Positions 15,489 through 25,396 are shown, numbered from the stretch's first letter. The stretch: 31,384 bases of DNA from Veillonella parvula (GCA_947096075.1 CAMUQE010000003.1:1-31384); one strand, 5' to 3'. A program made the numbers and translations. The notes: generated by a model not told the origin, from the sequence alone.

Positions 15489-17306
15489 TTACACTAAAGA
15501 TTGCTCTTGTTCTTCTTCTACATCTGGTTTAATATGCAACTCTTTTAATTGCTTAGGTTCTACTTCAGATGGAGCTTGGCTCATGATATCAGAAGCAGAT
15601 TGAGTTTTAGGGAATGCGATTACGTCGCGGATAGATTGACGTTTTGCCATCAACATAACAAGACGATCAAGGCCAAATGCACAGCCTGCATGAGGAGGTG
15701 CACCGTATTGGAATGCATCAAGCATGAAGCCAAATTTAGATCTTGCTTCTTCAATAGACAAACCAATTGCTTTGAATACTTTTTCTTGTACGTCAGCTTG
15801 GTAGATACGCAAGGAACCGCCACCGATTTCTACGCCATTCAATACCATGTCGTAAGCAATCGCTTTTACACTGCCAGGATCGGATTCTAATTTATCAAGA
15901 TCCGCATGGCGTGGCATTGTGAACGGATGATGCATTGCAACATAACGTTTTTCGTCTTCGTTATATTCGAACATAGGGAAATCAGTTACCCATGTGAATG
16001 CCAATTTATCTTGGTCAATCATGTTCATACGGCGTGCCATTTCAAGGCGTAATTCGCCTAATGCACGTGCCACAGTTGCAGGTTTATCAGCAATCATCAA
16101 TACAAGGTCGCCACCTTTAGCGCCCATTTTTTCACCAATATTGCGGATTGTATCTTCACCTAAGAACTTCATGATTTGAGACTTAATAGAACCATCTTCA
16201 TTGAAGCAAGCCCACGCAAGGCCTTTAGCACCGTAACGGTTTACATACTCAACAAGGTCATCAAGTTCACGGCGAGGAATGCCAGCGTCACCAGGCACAA
16301 CGATACCTTTAACTACGCCACCATTGTCGATAACAGAGCGGAAGACTTTGAATTCTGTATCTTTTACAAGATCAGTTACATCAGTAAACGCCATATCAAA
16401 ACGAAGATCCGGCTTATCAGAGCCGTATTTATCCATTGCTTCATCCCATGTAATACGAGGCATTGGCAAGGTGATTTCTTTGCCCAATGCAGTTTTAAAT
16501 ACATGAGCAATCATTTCTTCAAGCATGAAGTAAATGTCTTCTTCGTCTACGAAGGACATTTCCAAGTCGAGCTGAGTAAACTCAGGTTGACGGTCTGCAC
16601 GCAAATCTTCATCGCGGAAGCAACGTGCGATTTGGAAGTATTTTTCATAACCAGCAACCATTAAGATTTGTTTAAAAATTTGTGGAGATTGTGGCAATGC
16701 GTAGAATGTACCAGCATTTACACGGGAAGGTACTAGATAGTCACGAGCGCCTTCTGGTGTAGATTTAGTAAGCATTGGAGTTTCAATTTCCAAGAAATCG
16801 CGGCTATCAAAGAAGTCGCGCATTGCTTTGGTTACCTTGTGACGTAAAATCAAATTGCGTTGCATTTCTGGACGGCGCAAGTCAAGGTAACGGTATTTCA
16901 AACGAATATTTTCATCTACATCAATGTCATCTTGGATATAGAATGGAGGAGTCTTAGCGGAGTTCAATACGCGCAACTCTTCACAGAACATTTCGTATGC
17001 ACCTGTAGGAAGATTCGGATTAATAGCAGAATCATCACGTTTTGTGATAGTCCCACGTACGCAAAGCACATATTCATTACGAACATCCTCTGCTTTGTGG
17101 AAAGATTCTACGTTATGATCTGGGGATGCCACTACTTGTACTACGCCAGAACGATCGCGTAAATCCAAGAAAATCAAACCACCATGGTCACGACGGCGTT
17201 CAACCCAACCACATAATACGACCTCTTTACCTACCTCTTGTTCAGAGATGGTGCCACAACCGTGCGTACGGTGTAAGCCTTGCATTGTTTCCATTCTAAT
17301 TGTCAT
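15489..17306 (-). CDS. aspS: Aspartyl-tRNA synthetase, bacterial type (probably non-discriminating)
   Basis: AspRS charges tRNA(Asp). The 605-residue protein has the bacterial layout: an N-terminal OB-fold that binds the anticodon (to about residue 110), class II catalytic motifs (FRDEDLRADRQPEFTQLDLE as motif 2 and GCAFGLDRLVMLMA as motif 3), and the inserted GAD domain between them. The OB-fold reads RRRDHGG with histidine at about residue 41. Discriminating E. coli and B. subtilis enzymes have leucine there, while histidine is typical of enzymes that also charge tRNA(Asn). The ATG overlaps the hisS stop as ATGA, implying coupled translation. Two further in-frame ATGs (codons 5 and 8) are possible starts, since AAAGG abuts the first. 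No T-box leader precedes the gene. Confidence 0.97.
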   Translation of the reverse strand: MTIRMETMQGLHRTHGCGTISEQEVGKEVVLCGWVERRRDHGGLIFLDLRDRSGVVQVVASPDHNVESFHKAEDVRNEYVLCVRGTITKRDDSAINPNLPTGAYEMFCEELRVLNSAKTPPFYIQDDIDVDENIRLKYRYLDLRRPEMQRNLILRHKVTKAMRDFFDSRDFLEIETPMLTKSTPEGARDYLVPSRVNAGTFYALPQSPQIFKQILMVAGYEKYFQIARCFRDEDLRADRQPEFTQLDLEMSFVDEEDIYFMLEEMIAHVFKTALGKEITLPMPRITWDEAMDKYGSDKPDLRFDMAFTDVTDLVKDTEFKVFRSVIDNGGVVKGIVVPGDAGIPRRELDDLVEYVNRYGAKGLAWACFNEDGSIKSQIMKFLGEDTIRNIGEKMGAKGGDLVLMIADKPATVARALGELRLEMARRMNMIDQDKLAFTWVTDFPMFEYNEDEKRYVAMHHPFTMPRHADLDKLESDPGSVKAIAYDMVLNGVEIGGGSLRIYQADVQEKVFKAIGLSIEEARSKFGFMLDAFQYGAPPHAGCAFGLDRLVMLMAKRQSIRDVIAFPKTQSASDIMSQAPSEVEPKQLKELHIKPDVEEEQEQSLV

Positions 17307-18574
17307 CCTTTCACCAAAGAAGTTATACGTTCAGCCACTGTATCAAGAGATACAGTCTCTTGTTCACTAGTATCCATGAATCGAATTATGGCTTCTTTAC
17401 GAACCAATTCATCATCACCCAATATAATAACATATTTCGCATTAATTTTGTTAGCGTATTTTAATTGTGCCTTCATACTTTTGCCCTGCCCGTCCATTTC
17501 AACGGTAACATACGCATCATGTAAGGCTTGGCAAATTTTAAAAGCTTCTACCTTAGCCGCATCACCAAGAGCGACTACGAATACAGATGGTTCTACAGTT
17601 GGTTCAGGCAATAGGTTTTGTTTTTCAAGAGCTAATAATAAGCGCTCCATGCCCATAGCAAAACCGATAGCTGGGGTATGCGGTCCATCGAGCTCTTCTA
17701 CGAGACCATCGTAACGGCCACCACCGGCTACGGCACTTTGAGCACCTAAAGGAGTATATTGTACCTCAAAGGCTGTTTTCGTATAGTAATCAAGGCCACG
17801 TACGAGACGAGGGTTCAATGTATATTGCACATTAGCTGCAGTTAAATAGGTTTTCAATTCTTCAAAATGATCATGACACTCTTCACATAAATGTTCGTGA
17901 ATTTCAGGAGCACCTATAGACAAGGATTTACATGTTTCATTTTTACAATCCAGTATACGCAAAGGATTTTTGTACAAACGTTCTTGGCAATCGCTACATA
18001 ATTGTTCCTTTTTAGGTTCAAAGAAAGCGATTAATTTTTCACGATATACAGGACGACATGTCGGACAACCTACGGAATTTACCTCTACATTGAGATCTTT
18101 AAGGCCAAAATCTTTTAACAACTGTACAACCATGCAGATAACTTCGCTATCTACCACTGGAGATTGCGAGCCTAGTACCTCTGCACCAAATTGGTGGAAT
18201 TGACGATAACGACCTGCTTGCGGTTTATCATGACGGAACATAGGGCCCATATAATACCATTTTGTGAGACCTTCTTTACCATATACTTTATTTTCTAAGT
18301 ATGCGCGCACAGCAGATGCCGTATTTTCAGGGCGTAAGGTAAAGCTAGAGCCACCGTCATCACCGGTGGTAAAGGTGTACATCTCTTTTTGTACTACATC
18401 TGTAGTTTCACCGATACCTCGCAAAAATAATTTAGTTTCTTCAAAGGCAGGTGTGCGAATTTCATTGAAGCCGTATACTTTACAAATTTCACGCATACGT
18501 TGTTCAATATAATGCCAATGTATCATCTGTTCTGGCAAAAAGTCTTGTGTACCTCTTGGTTTTCTTATAGCCAT
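17303..18574 (-). CDS. hisS: Histidyl-tRNA synthetase
   Basis: HisRS attaches histidine to tRNA(His). From the ATG at 18572-18574 it has 423 residues, the usual bacterial size. It begins with the typical AIRKPRGTQDFLP. Class II motif 2 is FRHDKPQAGRYRQFHQFGAE at about 113-132, preceded by LRPENTASAVRAY. The histidine-specific signature RGLDYYTKTAFE follows a cysteine-rich insertion (CPTC, CSDC, CEEC) common in Firmicutes. The C-terminal anticodon-binding domain closes with KYANKINAKYVIILGDDE. GGGAGG lies 7 nt before the ATG, so the TTG five codons earlier is rejected. The ATG shares one base with the hemZ stop (TAATG), and the 3' end overlaps aspS by 4 nt. Confidence 0.97.
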   Translation of the reverse strand: MAIRKPRGTQDFLPEQMIHWHYIEQRMREICKVYGFNEIRTPAFEETKLFLRGIGETTDVVQKEMYTFTTGDDGGSSFTLRPENTASAVRAYLENKVYGKEGLTKWYYMGPMFRHDKPQAGRYRQFHQFGAEVLGSQSPVVDSEVICMVVQLLKDFGLKDLNVEVNSVGCPTCRPVYREKLIAFFEPKKEQLCSDCQERLYKNPLRILDCKNETCKSLSIGAPEIHEHLCEECHDHFEELKTYLTAANVQYTLNPRLVRGLDYYTKTAFEVQYTPLGAQSAVAGGGRYDGLVEELDGPHTPAIGFAMGMERLLLALEKQNLLPEPTVEPSVFVVALGDAAKVEAFKICQALHDAYVTVEMDGQGKSMKAQLKYANKINAKYVIILGDDELVRKEAIIRFMDTSEQETVSLDTVAERITSLVKG

Positions 18575-20001
18575 TACACAACCTCCCAAAATCTTTCACA
18601 AATTTTATGTCGTTTCTCTAAAAGTGCATCTATCGTTACTTGATAAACGTCTACGTCTTTCGGCATATGCTGTTTAAGTTGACGATATTCAGGGGCGCGC
18701 ATCCACTTAGACGAGCTACCGGGCCCCATAGATAGAATACTTTGGCGTTCTTCCATAATCTGAATATTGTATTCGCATGCTTTACCAGGCAAGGTATAGC
18801 CGATATTCTCTAACTGCCCTCTCATATACTGTTGGCGATATAAATAATATGGCACATAACCAACCGCTTCAAGACGCTCTTTACCATATTGTACCATTTC
18901 TGCCACAAGATGTTCTTCAGGAATATCATCTTCCATATGTAAATCGTACAACGGGCTACCACGTTTTAATGCTAATGTATGAATTGTAACATTTTCCGGC
19001 AGATTTTGACATACATAATCCATATTCTCTATCATATTTGACATCGTTTGGTTAGGCAAGCCTGCGATAAAATCCATATTTACGGCTAATGATGTATTGT
19101 TTTTTACATATTGTAAAAGTTCATCAATATCCCGTACGCTATGACCGCGTCCAATGCGACGCAAAATATCATCTTGCATCGTTTGCGGGTTAATGCTAAT
19201 ACGATTCACACCTAGCTCAAGCATAGAACGTAGCTTAGTAGGATTAACAGAATCTGGCCGCCCGGCCTCTACGGTGAATTCATGTCCTTCCGGCACGAGT
19301 AGAGATAACTGTTTTAGGACCTGGTGAAAGTCTTCATCCTCTAGCACTGTCGGAGTACCGCCGCCCATATAGAGAGTATCGACTGTTAGGCCATAGGAAT
19401 CAACGATAGATTTCATATCTTCTATATCACGGTTTAAAGCACTTAGAAATTGACTTTTACCAGCATAATCCTGATAGAGACCATATGGAAACGAGCAATA
19501 TACGCAACGCGTATCGCAGAAAGGAATACCACAATAGAGACTTATCTTTTTATCGTCTGTATCAGATAGAAACGGACGTTGATATTCGCCAATGGCCCCC
19601 AAAATAGCAAGCTTTTCCATAGACACAGAAAACTCGTCCCGAATGTGACGAGTTGCTGCGTGGACAGAGCCATATGTATCTATATATTTATGTAGTAGCT
19701 TTGTAGGGCGCACACCTACCATGGTTCCCCATGGAGCCTCAGCAGGTAAGCCTTGATATTCACGCAAATAGCGCAACAAGGCTTGTCCAATTTGACGACG
19801 CCCCATAGAGGAAACAGGTCCTTCAAAAATCTGAATTGTATCACCAATAGTAACAGTTAATGTATATATTCCTTCCACTTCATGCGCTTCAAGGATAACC
19901 TCTGGATGTACCTTATCAGAAAAGAGTCCTGCCGCGCCACAGTTATGAGCTACTACGGAGCCAAGTGGTAATGGACCCGTATATAGATATCCATTAACCA
20001 T
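18574..20001 (-). CDS. hemZ: HemZ-type oxygen-independent coproporphyrinogen dehydrogenase-like radical SAM protein
   Basis: HemZ-family proteins are radical-SAM enzymes related to HemN, which oxidises coproporphyrinogen III in anaerobic heme synthesis. Members of this branch are not all shown to have that activity. From the ATG at 19999-20001 it has 475 residues. An N-terminal extension of about 150 residues typical of HemZ, including PWGTMVGVRPTKLLHK, precedes the radical-SAM domain. The motif YCGIPFCDTRCVYCSF puts cluster cysteines at about 162, 166 and 169, and MGGGTPT and NRISINPQT follow. The chosen ATG overlaps the end of fur by 8 nt; a TTG six codons upstream is the alternative, and neither has a strong ribosome site. 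Linkage to fur fits an iron- and heme-related role. Confidence 0.9.
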   Translation of the reverse strand: MVNGYLYTGPLPLGSVVAHNCGAAGLFSDKVHPEVILEAHEVEGIYTLTVTIGDTIQIFEGPVSSMGRRQIGQALLRYLREYQGLPAEAPWGTMVGVRPTKLLHKYIDTYGSVHAATRHIRDEFSVSMEKLAILGAIGEYQRPFLSDTDDKKISLYCGIPFCDTRCVYCSFPYGLYQDYAGKSQFLSALNRDIEDMKSIVDSYGLTVDTLYMGGGTPTVLEDEDFHQVLKQLSLLVPEGHEFTVEAGRPDSVNPTKLRSMLELGVNRISINPQTMQDDILRRIGRGHSVRDIDELLQYVKNNTSLAVNMDFIAGLPNQTMSNMIENMDYVCQNLPENVTIHTLALKRGSPLYDLHMEDDIPEEHLVAEMVQYGKERLEAVGYVPYYLYRQQYMRGQLENIGYTLPGKACEYNIQIMEERQSILSMGPGSSSKWMRAPEYRQLKQHMPKDVDVYQVTIDALLEKRHKICERFWEVV

Positions 20002-20482
20002 GATGGGACATACGCTCAAGCTTTTCTAATTCTGCTTCAGTCATATGATTTTGGCAATCACTACAGTAACCATATACTTTCAATTGATGATCAATGGTAC
20101 GGAAGTTTAATTTCTTAGCGATGATAGACTCCAATGTTTCAAGCATGTCATCTTCAAACTCGGATACTTTACCACATTTTACGCAAATCAAATGATGATG
20201 GAAATGAGCGAACTCTTCGTCATTTAATTCATAACGATTACGGCCATCACCAAAATCAAGACGCTTTAACAAATCAAGTTCTGTGAAGAGATCAAGAGTT
20301 CTGTAAATTGTTGCCAACCCGATATCAGGTGCCACCTCTTTTACAAGAACATATACATCTTCAGCACTCAAATGATTTTCATCAGCATCGATAAATGCTT
20401 GCAAAATTGTTTGACGTTGTGTGGTCAATTTGTACTTTTTGTCTTTAATGCGTTCTTTTAATTTTTCTAATGTTGTGTTCAT
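19994..20482 (-). CDS. fur: Fur-family metal-responsive transcription repressor
   Basis: The 162-residue protein is a ferric-uptake-regulator family dimeric repressor. The N-terminal winged helix has LTTQRQTILQAF (19-30) and IGLATIYRTLDLF (54-66), the DNA-reading helix of the family. The dimerisation and metal domain has FAHFHHHLICVKCGKV, with histidines near 93-97, and two CxxC pairs (Cys100/Cys103 and Cys140/Cys143) that would hold structural zinc. It could in principle be PerR or Zur. Fur is favoured because Fur-like boxes occur at the importer operon and at the recJ promoter of its own gene run, and because hemZ follows. GAGGGG lies about 10 nt before the ATG. It is 41 nt after the MBL gene. 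Confidence 0.9.
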   Translation of the reverse strand: MNTTLEKLKERIKDKKYKLTTQRQTILQAFIDADENHLSAEDVYVLVKEVAPDIGLATIYRTLDLFTELDLLKRLDFGDGRNRYELNDEEFAHFHHHLICVKCGKVSEFEDDMLETLESIIAKKLNFRTIDHQLKVYGYCSDCQNHMTEAELEKLERMSHHG

Positions 20483-20523
20483 GATAAATTTCCCCTCGAC
20501 TGTAAAAAATAATTCGTTTAAAC

Positions 20524-21159
20524 CTACTGACCAACGAATGGGTTGTATTGTTTTTCATACCCTATATTTGTTTCCGGTCCATGACCAGGATAAACCATTG
20601 TATTATCAGGCAATGTATAAAGCTGAGTCTTAATAGATGATATCAGTGTCTCATAAGAGCCATTTGGAAAATCTGTACGGCCTACGGAATCTCTGAATAA
20701 AGTATCTCCTACAAACACAAGACCTTCCATGTAATAACACACACCTCCTGGCGTATGACCTGGTGTTTCAAGCACTTCGAGATCAATATCACCACATGTA
20801 ATATGATCACCTTGTTTAACCTCCATGATATCAGCTTTCACCTTGATTGGTGTTGGATTGCTATAAGCACTGAGATTAAGCTCGGGATCGGATAAATACG
20901 GTACATCGCCCTTATGAATATATACGGGCACATGATAGGTGCTCACAATCTCTTGAATGCCACCAATATGATCTCCATGACCATGTGTCAGTACAACCGC
21001 CTTCGGCTTTAAGTCATGTTTTTTTAGCGCATCTAGTACTTCAGCTGTTGCAGGATCGATAATGAAAGCTTCACCTATCGCTTTATCACCGATAACATAG
21101 CAATTTGTTCCTAATGGACCTAAAGGCATGCGCATAAGTACTAATTGTTGTTCGCTCAT
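20524..21159 (-). CDS. MBL-fold metal-dependent hydrolase (glyoxalase II-like)
   Basis: This 211-residue protein belongs to the small metallo-beta-lactamase-fold hydrolases often annotated as hydroxyacylglutathione hydrolase-like (YqgX/YcbL type). The metal-binding signature THGHGDH is at 58-64, followed by ETPGHTPGG, FVGDTLFRDSVGRTDFP and the final YPGHGPET, all in the expected order. It lacks the C-terminal substrate domain of true glyoxalase II, so its thioester substrate is uncertain. The ATG overlaps the rel stop by one base (TAATG) and has AGGAGGGG upstream, so it is translated from the rel message. In many Firmicutes dtd follows rel before such genes; dtd is not present here. Confidence 0.9.
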   Translation of the reverse strand: MSEQQLVLMRMPLGPLGTNCYVIGDKAIGEAFIIDPATAEVLDALKKHDLKPKAVVLTHGHGDHIGGIQEIVSTYHVPVYIHKGDVPYLSDPELNLSAYSNPTPIKVKADIMEVKQGDHITCGDIDLEVLETPGHTPGGVCYYMEGLVFVGDTLFRDSVGRTDFPNGSYETLISSIKTQLYTLPDNTMVYPGHGPETNIGYEKQYNPFVGQ

Positions 21160-23399
21160 TAAGCCCCTCCTTTACTACGTTGAACAGTATACACTTCACG
21201 AATACGACGCAATTTAGTCATTACAAAATCTAGTTGCGAAATATCGCGGATATCAACCACCAAATTGATGCTTACATTTTTTGTATCTTCTTGAACCTTA
21301 GCATTGATGTTAGTAATGGTGATTTTCAATTCTGAAAGCACCGCCATAACTTCCATGAGAATACCAGCTCGATCATAAGCTTGAATATCAATGCCTACGT
21401 GGAAAGATTCGCCAGAAGAACCGTCCCAAGAGACTTCTATCATCCGCTCTAAGTCTTCAGCAGAATGGCCCATGCTAGGGCAATCACAGCGATGAATAGA
21501 CACGCCACGACCACGGGTTATGTAACCTATAATATCATCACCAGGTACAGGATTACAGCATTTTGCCATACGCACCATCACACCAGCTTCACCTTTTACG
21601 AGAACACCAGTGCCATTTTTAGTTTTCTTTTGTCCTTGAGATTTTAATTTCTCGATAATTTGCTCTGTGCTGCGCTTAGATTCCTCTACCTCTTTAGACT
21701 TTTTATAAAGTTCAATTAAACGCAAGAGAACAGTGCTCACAGGAATGCCGCCATAGCCACAGGCTGCAAACATTTCCTCTTCTGTACCGGCTTTAAGTTG
21801 TTTCGTTACATGTTGTAAACGGTTGTCTGCACATAATTCTTTCCAATTATGATTCAATCGTTTCGCTTCTTTTTCAAGAGAGTCTAAACCTTTTTCAATA
21901 TTTTCAGCTTTATTTTCGCGCTTAAACCAGTTGCGAATCTTGCTCTTACTTTCAGAAGAACCTACGATATTCAACCAGTCGAGGCTAGGACGACCTGTTT
22001 TGGATGTGATAATATCAACAATATCACCATTTTGCAAGGTATAATCCAGCGGTACAATTTTGCCGTTTACCTTAGCGCCTACACAATGATGACCTACATC
22101 GGTATGAACTCGATAGGCAAAGTCGAGCGGTACAGAGCCTATTGGCAACTTAACAACGTCGCCCTTTGGCGTAAATACAAATACCTCGCCAGAGAAAACG
22201 TCTAATTTCAGAGCATTAACGAGTTCCGTTGGATTACTCGTATCTTGCCATTCAAGAACCTGGCGCAGCCATGCAACCTTTTGGTCGAATTCTTTATCGC
22301 CGTTTTTATTTCCTTCTTTATATCGCCAATGAGCAGCCACACCGTATTCAGATACACGATGCATTTCCCATGTACGAATTTGAATCTCTACAGGCTGCCC
22401 CATCGTGCCGATAACTGTAGTATGCAAAGATTGATACATATTAGACTTCGGCATAGAAATATAATCCTTGAAGCGATATGGTAATGGTTTCCACAAGCTA
22501 TGAGCAATGCCAAGCACCGCATAACAATCAGGAATGCTATCAACAATTACACGAACGGCAAGCAAGTCATAGATTTGAGATAAATCGCGATTGTCCTTTT
22601 TCATCTTCTTATAAATACTGTAGAAGTGTTTTGGACGTCCTTTAATGTCCGCCTTAATATTGGCTTCGCCTAAGGCCTTTGTAAGTTGACTCATCGTATC
22701 ATTAACGATGTCTTCACGGACTTGGCGTTTTTGTTTCATTTGATCTACTAGATCATAGTATTTTTCCGGCTCTAAATAACGGAAGGATAAATCTTCCAAC
22801 TCCCATTTCACATTGAAGATGCCGAGACGATGTGCCAAAGGTGCAAAGATTTCTAAGGTTTCCTTAGCAATACGTTTTTGCTTATCACTACGCATATGCT
22901 TTAAAGTACGCATATTATGCAAGCGGTCACCCAATTTAATAACTACGACACGTACGTCCTTCGCCATGGCTAAAATCATCTTTCGATAGTTTTCCATTTG
23001 ACGATCTTCTTTTGTTTCATATTGAAATTGGTTTAATTTTGTTACCCCATCAACGAGGAATGCTACTTCAGAGCCAAACATCTCCTCTAGGTCTTCCTTC
23101 GAGTAAGATGTATCTTCGACCACATCATGCATAAGAGCTGCCATGAGTGTAATATGGTCGATTTGTAAATGTGCCAAAATATCAGCTACAGCTAGTGGAT
23201 GCATAATATATGGTTCACCGGAAGCTCTAAACTGACCTTCGTGAGCCTTATCAGCAAGCTCAAAAGCTTTTAATATTTGGTCACACTCATCATCTGTTAA
23301 ATACGTATGGATATACTCCATAAACTCAGCTAAGGCTTTACTTTTATCAAAAGTAGTTTGTTCCACCAAAGCTTTGCCTTCTTCATTTACAGTTGTCAT
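21159..23399 (-). CDS. rel: Bifunctional (p)ppGpp synthetase/hydrolase Rel
   Basis: Rel makes and degrades the alarmone (p)ppGpp and runs the stringent response at the ribosome. The 746-residue protein has the long-RSH order. The HD hydrolase domain contains His53, His67 and the HD pair at 91-92, with HDVVEDT intact, so hydrolysis should be active. The synthetase domain has the region DLLAVRVIVD and YQSLHTTVIG. TGS follows (VFTPKGDVVKLPIGSVPLDFAY), then a zinc-finger-like region (CCNPVPGDDIIGYITRGRG, HRCDCP) and a C-terminal ACT domain. Intact motifs in both catalytic domains argue for the bifunctional form rather than a synthetase-only RelA. AGGAGGTGACATC precedes the ATG. It begins 11 nt after recJ. 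Confidence 0.96.
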   Translation of the reverse strand: MTTVNEEGKALVEQTTFDKSKALAEFMEYIHTYLTDDECDQILKAFELADKAHEGQFRASGEPYIMHPLAVADILAHLQIDHITLMAALMHDVVEDTSYSKEDLEEMFGSEVAFLVDGVTKLNQFQYETKEDRQMENYRKMILAMAKDVRVVVIKLGDRLHNMRTLKHMRSDKQKRIAKETLEIFAPLAHRLGIFNVKWELEDLSFRYLEPEKYYDLVDQMKQKRQVREDIVNDTMSQLTKALGEANIKADIKGRPKHFYSIYKKMKKDNRDLSQIYDLLAVRVIVDSIPDCYAVLGIAHSLWKPLPYRFKDYISMPKSNMYQSLHTTVIGTMGQPVEIQIRTWEMHRVSEYGVAAHWRYKEGNKNGDKEFDQKVAWLRQVLEWQDTSNPTELVNALKLDVFSGEVFVFTPKGDVVKLPIGSVPLDFAYRVHTDVGHHCVGAKVNGKIVPLDYTLQNGDIVDIITSKTGRPSLDWLNIVGSSESKSKIRNWFKRENKAENIEKGLDSLEKEAKRLNHNWKELCADNRLQHVTKQLKAGTEEEMFAACGYGGIPVSTVLLRLIELYKKSKEVEESKRSTEQIIEKLKSQGQKKTKNGTGVLVKGEAGVMVRMAKCCNPVPGDDIIGYITRGRGVSIHRCDCPSMGHSAEDLERMIEVSWDGSSGESFHVGIDIQAYDRAGILMEVMAVLSELKITITNINAKVQEDTKNVSINLVVDIRDISQLDFVMTKLRRIREVYTVQRSKGGA

Positions 23400-23410
23400 G
23401 ATGTCACCTC

Positions 23411-25396
23411 CTATACACTATAAGTAAGGAATGTTACGGATGTGACAAGATCTAATTTTCCTTCAATGGCATTCCATCTAAGCATTAATTGACCATCATC
23501 ACTTGTATATTCTTCAACAATGCCCAATTCTTTAAATACATTGATAGATGTTAGAGCACTGCGATTATTCTGATCTGCCGGCTTACGGCGCAATATATCT
23601 TGTTCTACATTATAAACCGACTGACTGCAACCTCGCATGGACTGTTTTATTATGACATACATTTGTCTAAGTCCTTCTGTAGAAAGCGTAATCGGCTCTT
23701 CAGTCAACGGTTCAATAGCTTGAATCATGAGCTGAGGAGAAACCATGCCTTGCCATTCATTCTTCTGCAAGGAGAATGCAACTTTTACCACGGTTCCCAC
23801 AAAGATGGATTTAAATAAATCAGGACGATTCCAAGCGATAGCATCTAATGTACCATTCGAAGTTGCAAAAATTACCTTACAGTGATTTTTTAATTGCCCC
23901 ATGAGCATAATATCCTGTACGGTAGCTTCCATAATAGCAAAGACTGGTGTACTATTAGCCATCCCATAAGGTTCAAGGGCTGATACGCGGTCAATGATAT
24001 CTACATCGATATCATCAACAGGTAGTTCCGCATCAATGGCCACAACGGGAATATATTCCTCAGCAGTAACAACTTCTTTACAATACTTAGTTAAACGGTC
24101 TCGTAACTCATCAATGCGATTTGCATCGATGCTAAAGCCTGCCGCCGCAGCATGTCCACCAAACTGTAGCAAAATATCCTCGCAAGATTTTAATGCATCA
24201 TATATGTTAAAGCCATCTATACTACGGCACGAACCTTTACCAACGCCATCATGAATACTGATAACTAGGGTTGGTTTGTAAAACTCCTCTACTAGACGAG
24301 AGGCAACAATACCAATGACACCTGGATGCCACTCTTCGCCGGCCACAATAGTTACATAATCAGCTTTATGTCCTTGATTGGCTACATCTATACGAGCTAA
24401 CTCGTGAATATTTCGTTCTAGCTCTTGTCGTTCACGATTCGTTTCGTTTAATTCCTCTGCAATTGCCTCTGCTATATCTGCATCGTCGGTCACGAGTAGT
24501 TCAACAGCACGCGTTGCATGCGTTACGCGACCAGCTGCATTAAGGCGAGGTGCTAAGGTAAAACCAATATGTCCAGATGTAATAGTTCGTTCATGGAGCC
24601 CAGCTACATCAATAAGCTTTTTAATCCCTAAATTAGGTTCCCTATTCATCTTCTCAAGGCCAGATTTCACAATGATGCGATTCTCACCGACCAAAGGTAC
24701 TACATCGGCCACAGTTCCAAGTGCAACGATATCTAAATCATCTAAGTACCATTCTCCGTGCTTTGTAAGCCACAAGGCTTGGCATAGTTTGAAAGCAACC
24801 CCTACGCCAGATAAGTTTTTATCCTTATATGGACAGTCCTTTTGCTTATGATTTATGACGGCATTCGCTCGTGGAATCATATCTGGAGCCGTATGGTGAT
24901 CCGTAATAATCATATTGATGCGGTCCCGTACAGCCTCTACAATATCATAAGAGCTAATGCCACAGTCTACGGTAATTACCAAAGCCGTTCCCCGTTCAAC
25001 AAGGTGCTCTAAAGCCTCTAAATTGAGACCATACCCTTCACTTTGACGTTCTGGTATGTAATAGGTAACATCAGCGCCTAATTTCTTTAAAAACCGATAG
25101 AGTACTGATGTTGCAGTAATACCATCCACATCATAATCACCATAAATGACGATTGGCTTATGACTTTCAATTGTCTCCAGAACTAGCGAAACAGCCACAT
25201 CCATATCTTTTAATGTAAAAGGATCTAACAAATCTGACAAAGTACCTTGCAAAAATCGACGACCTTCGTCTACATCAATGTGACGGTTCACCATTAATTT
25301 AGCCACAATAGGGTTTACACCAAGTTCACGGATTAAGATATTCTCTTTCTCTCGGTCACCTTCACAAAGGCGCCAACGTTTTTTCTTAATCATCAT
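23411..25396 (-). CDS. recJ: Single-stranded-DNA-specific exonuclease RecJ
   Basis: RecJ degrades single-stranded DNA 5' to 3' in recombination and mismatch repair. The 661-residue protein has the DHH phosphoesterase motifs: VIYGDYDVDGITATSVL with GDYDVDG at 86-92, DCGISS at about 144-149, the name-giving DHH at 166-168, and the DHHA1 motif FGGHAAAAGFSI. A C-terminal OB-fold and extra domain follow; size is between the E. coli (577) and B. subtilis (786) enzymes. Two adjacent ATGs start the gene: GAGGG is 2 nt from the first and 5 nt from the second, so the second (25391-25393) may be the real one. It leads a seven-gene run through aspS and has a promoter with a Fur-like site. Confidence 0.95.
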   Translation of the reverse strand: MMIKKKRWRLCEGDREKENILIRELGVNPIVAKLMVNRHIDVDEGRRFLQGTLSDLLDPFTLKDMDVAVSLVLETIESHKPIVIYGDYDVDGITATSVLYRFLKKLGADVTYYIPERQSEGYGLNLEALEHLVERGTALVITVDCGISSYDIVEAVRDRINMIITDHHTAPDMIPRANAVINHKQKDCPYKDKNLSGVGVAFKLCQALWLTKHGEWYLDDLDIVALGTVADVVPLVGENRIIVKSGLEKMNREPNLGIKKLIDVAGLHERTITSGHIGFTLAPRLNAAGRVTHATRAVELLVTDDADIAEAIAEELNETNRERQELERNIHELARIDVANQGHKADYVTIVAGEEWHPGVIGIVASRLVEEFYKPTLVISIHDGVGKGSCRSIDGFNIYDALKSCEDILLQFGGHAAAAGFSIDANRIDELRDRLTKYCKEVVTAEEYIPVVAIDAELPVDDIDVDIIDRVSALEPYGMANSTPVFAIMEATVQDIMLMGQLKNHCKVIFATSNGTLDAIAWNRPDLFKSIFVGTVVKVAFSLQKNEWQGMVSPQLMIQAIEPLTEEPITLSTEGLRQMYVIIKQSMRGCSQSVYNVEQDILRRKPADQNNRSALTSINVFKELGIVEEYTSDDGQLMLRWNAIEGKLDLVTSVTFLTYSV

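Noticed and set aside
18575..18620. T-box leader for hisS or aspS
   Set aside because: Both genes begin inside or directly at the stop codon of the preceding gene; there is no untranslated leader to hold a T-box.
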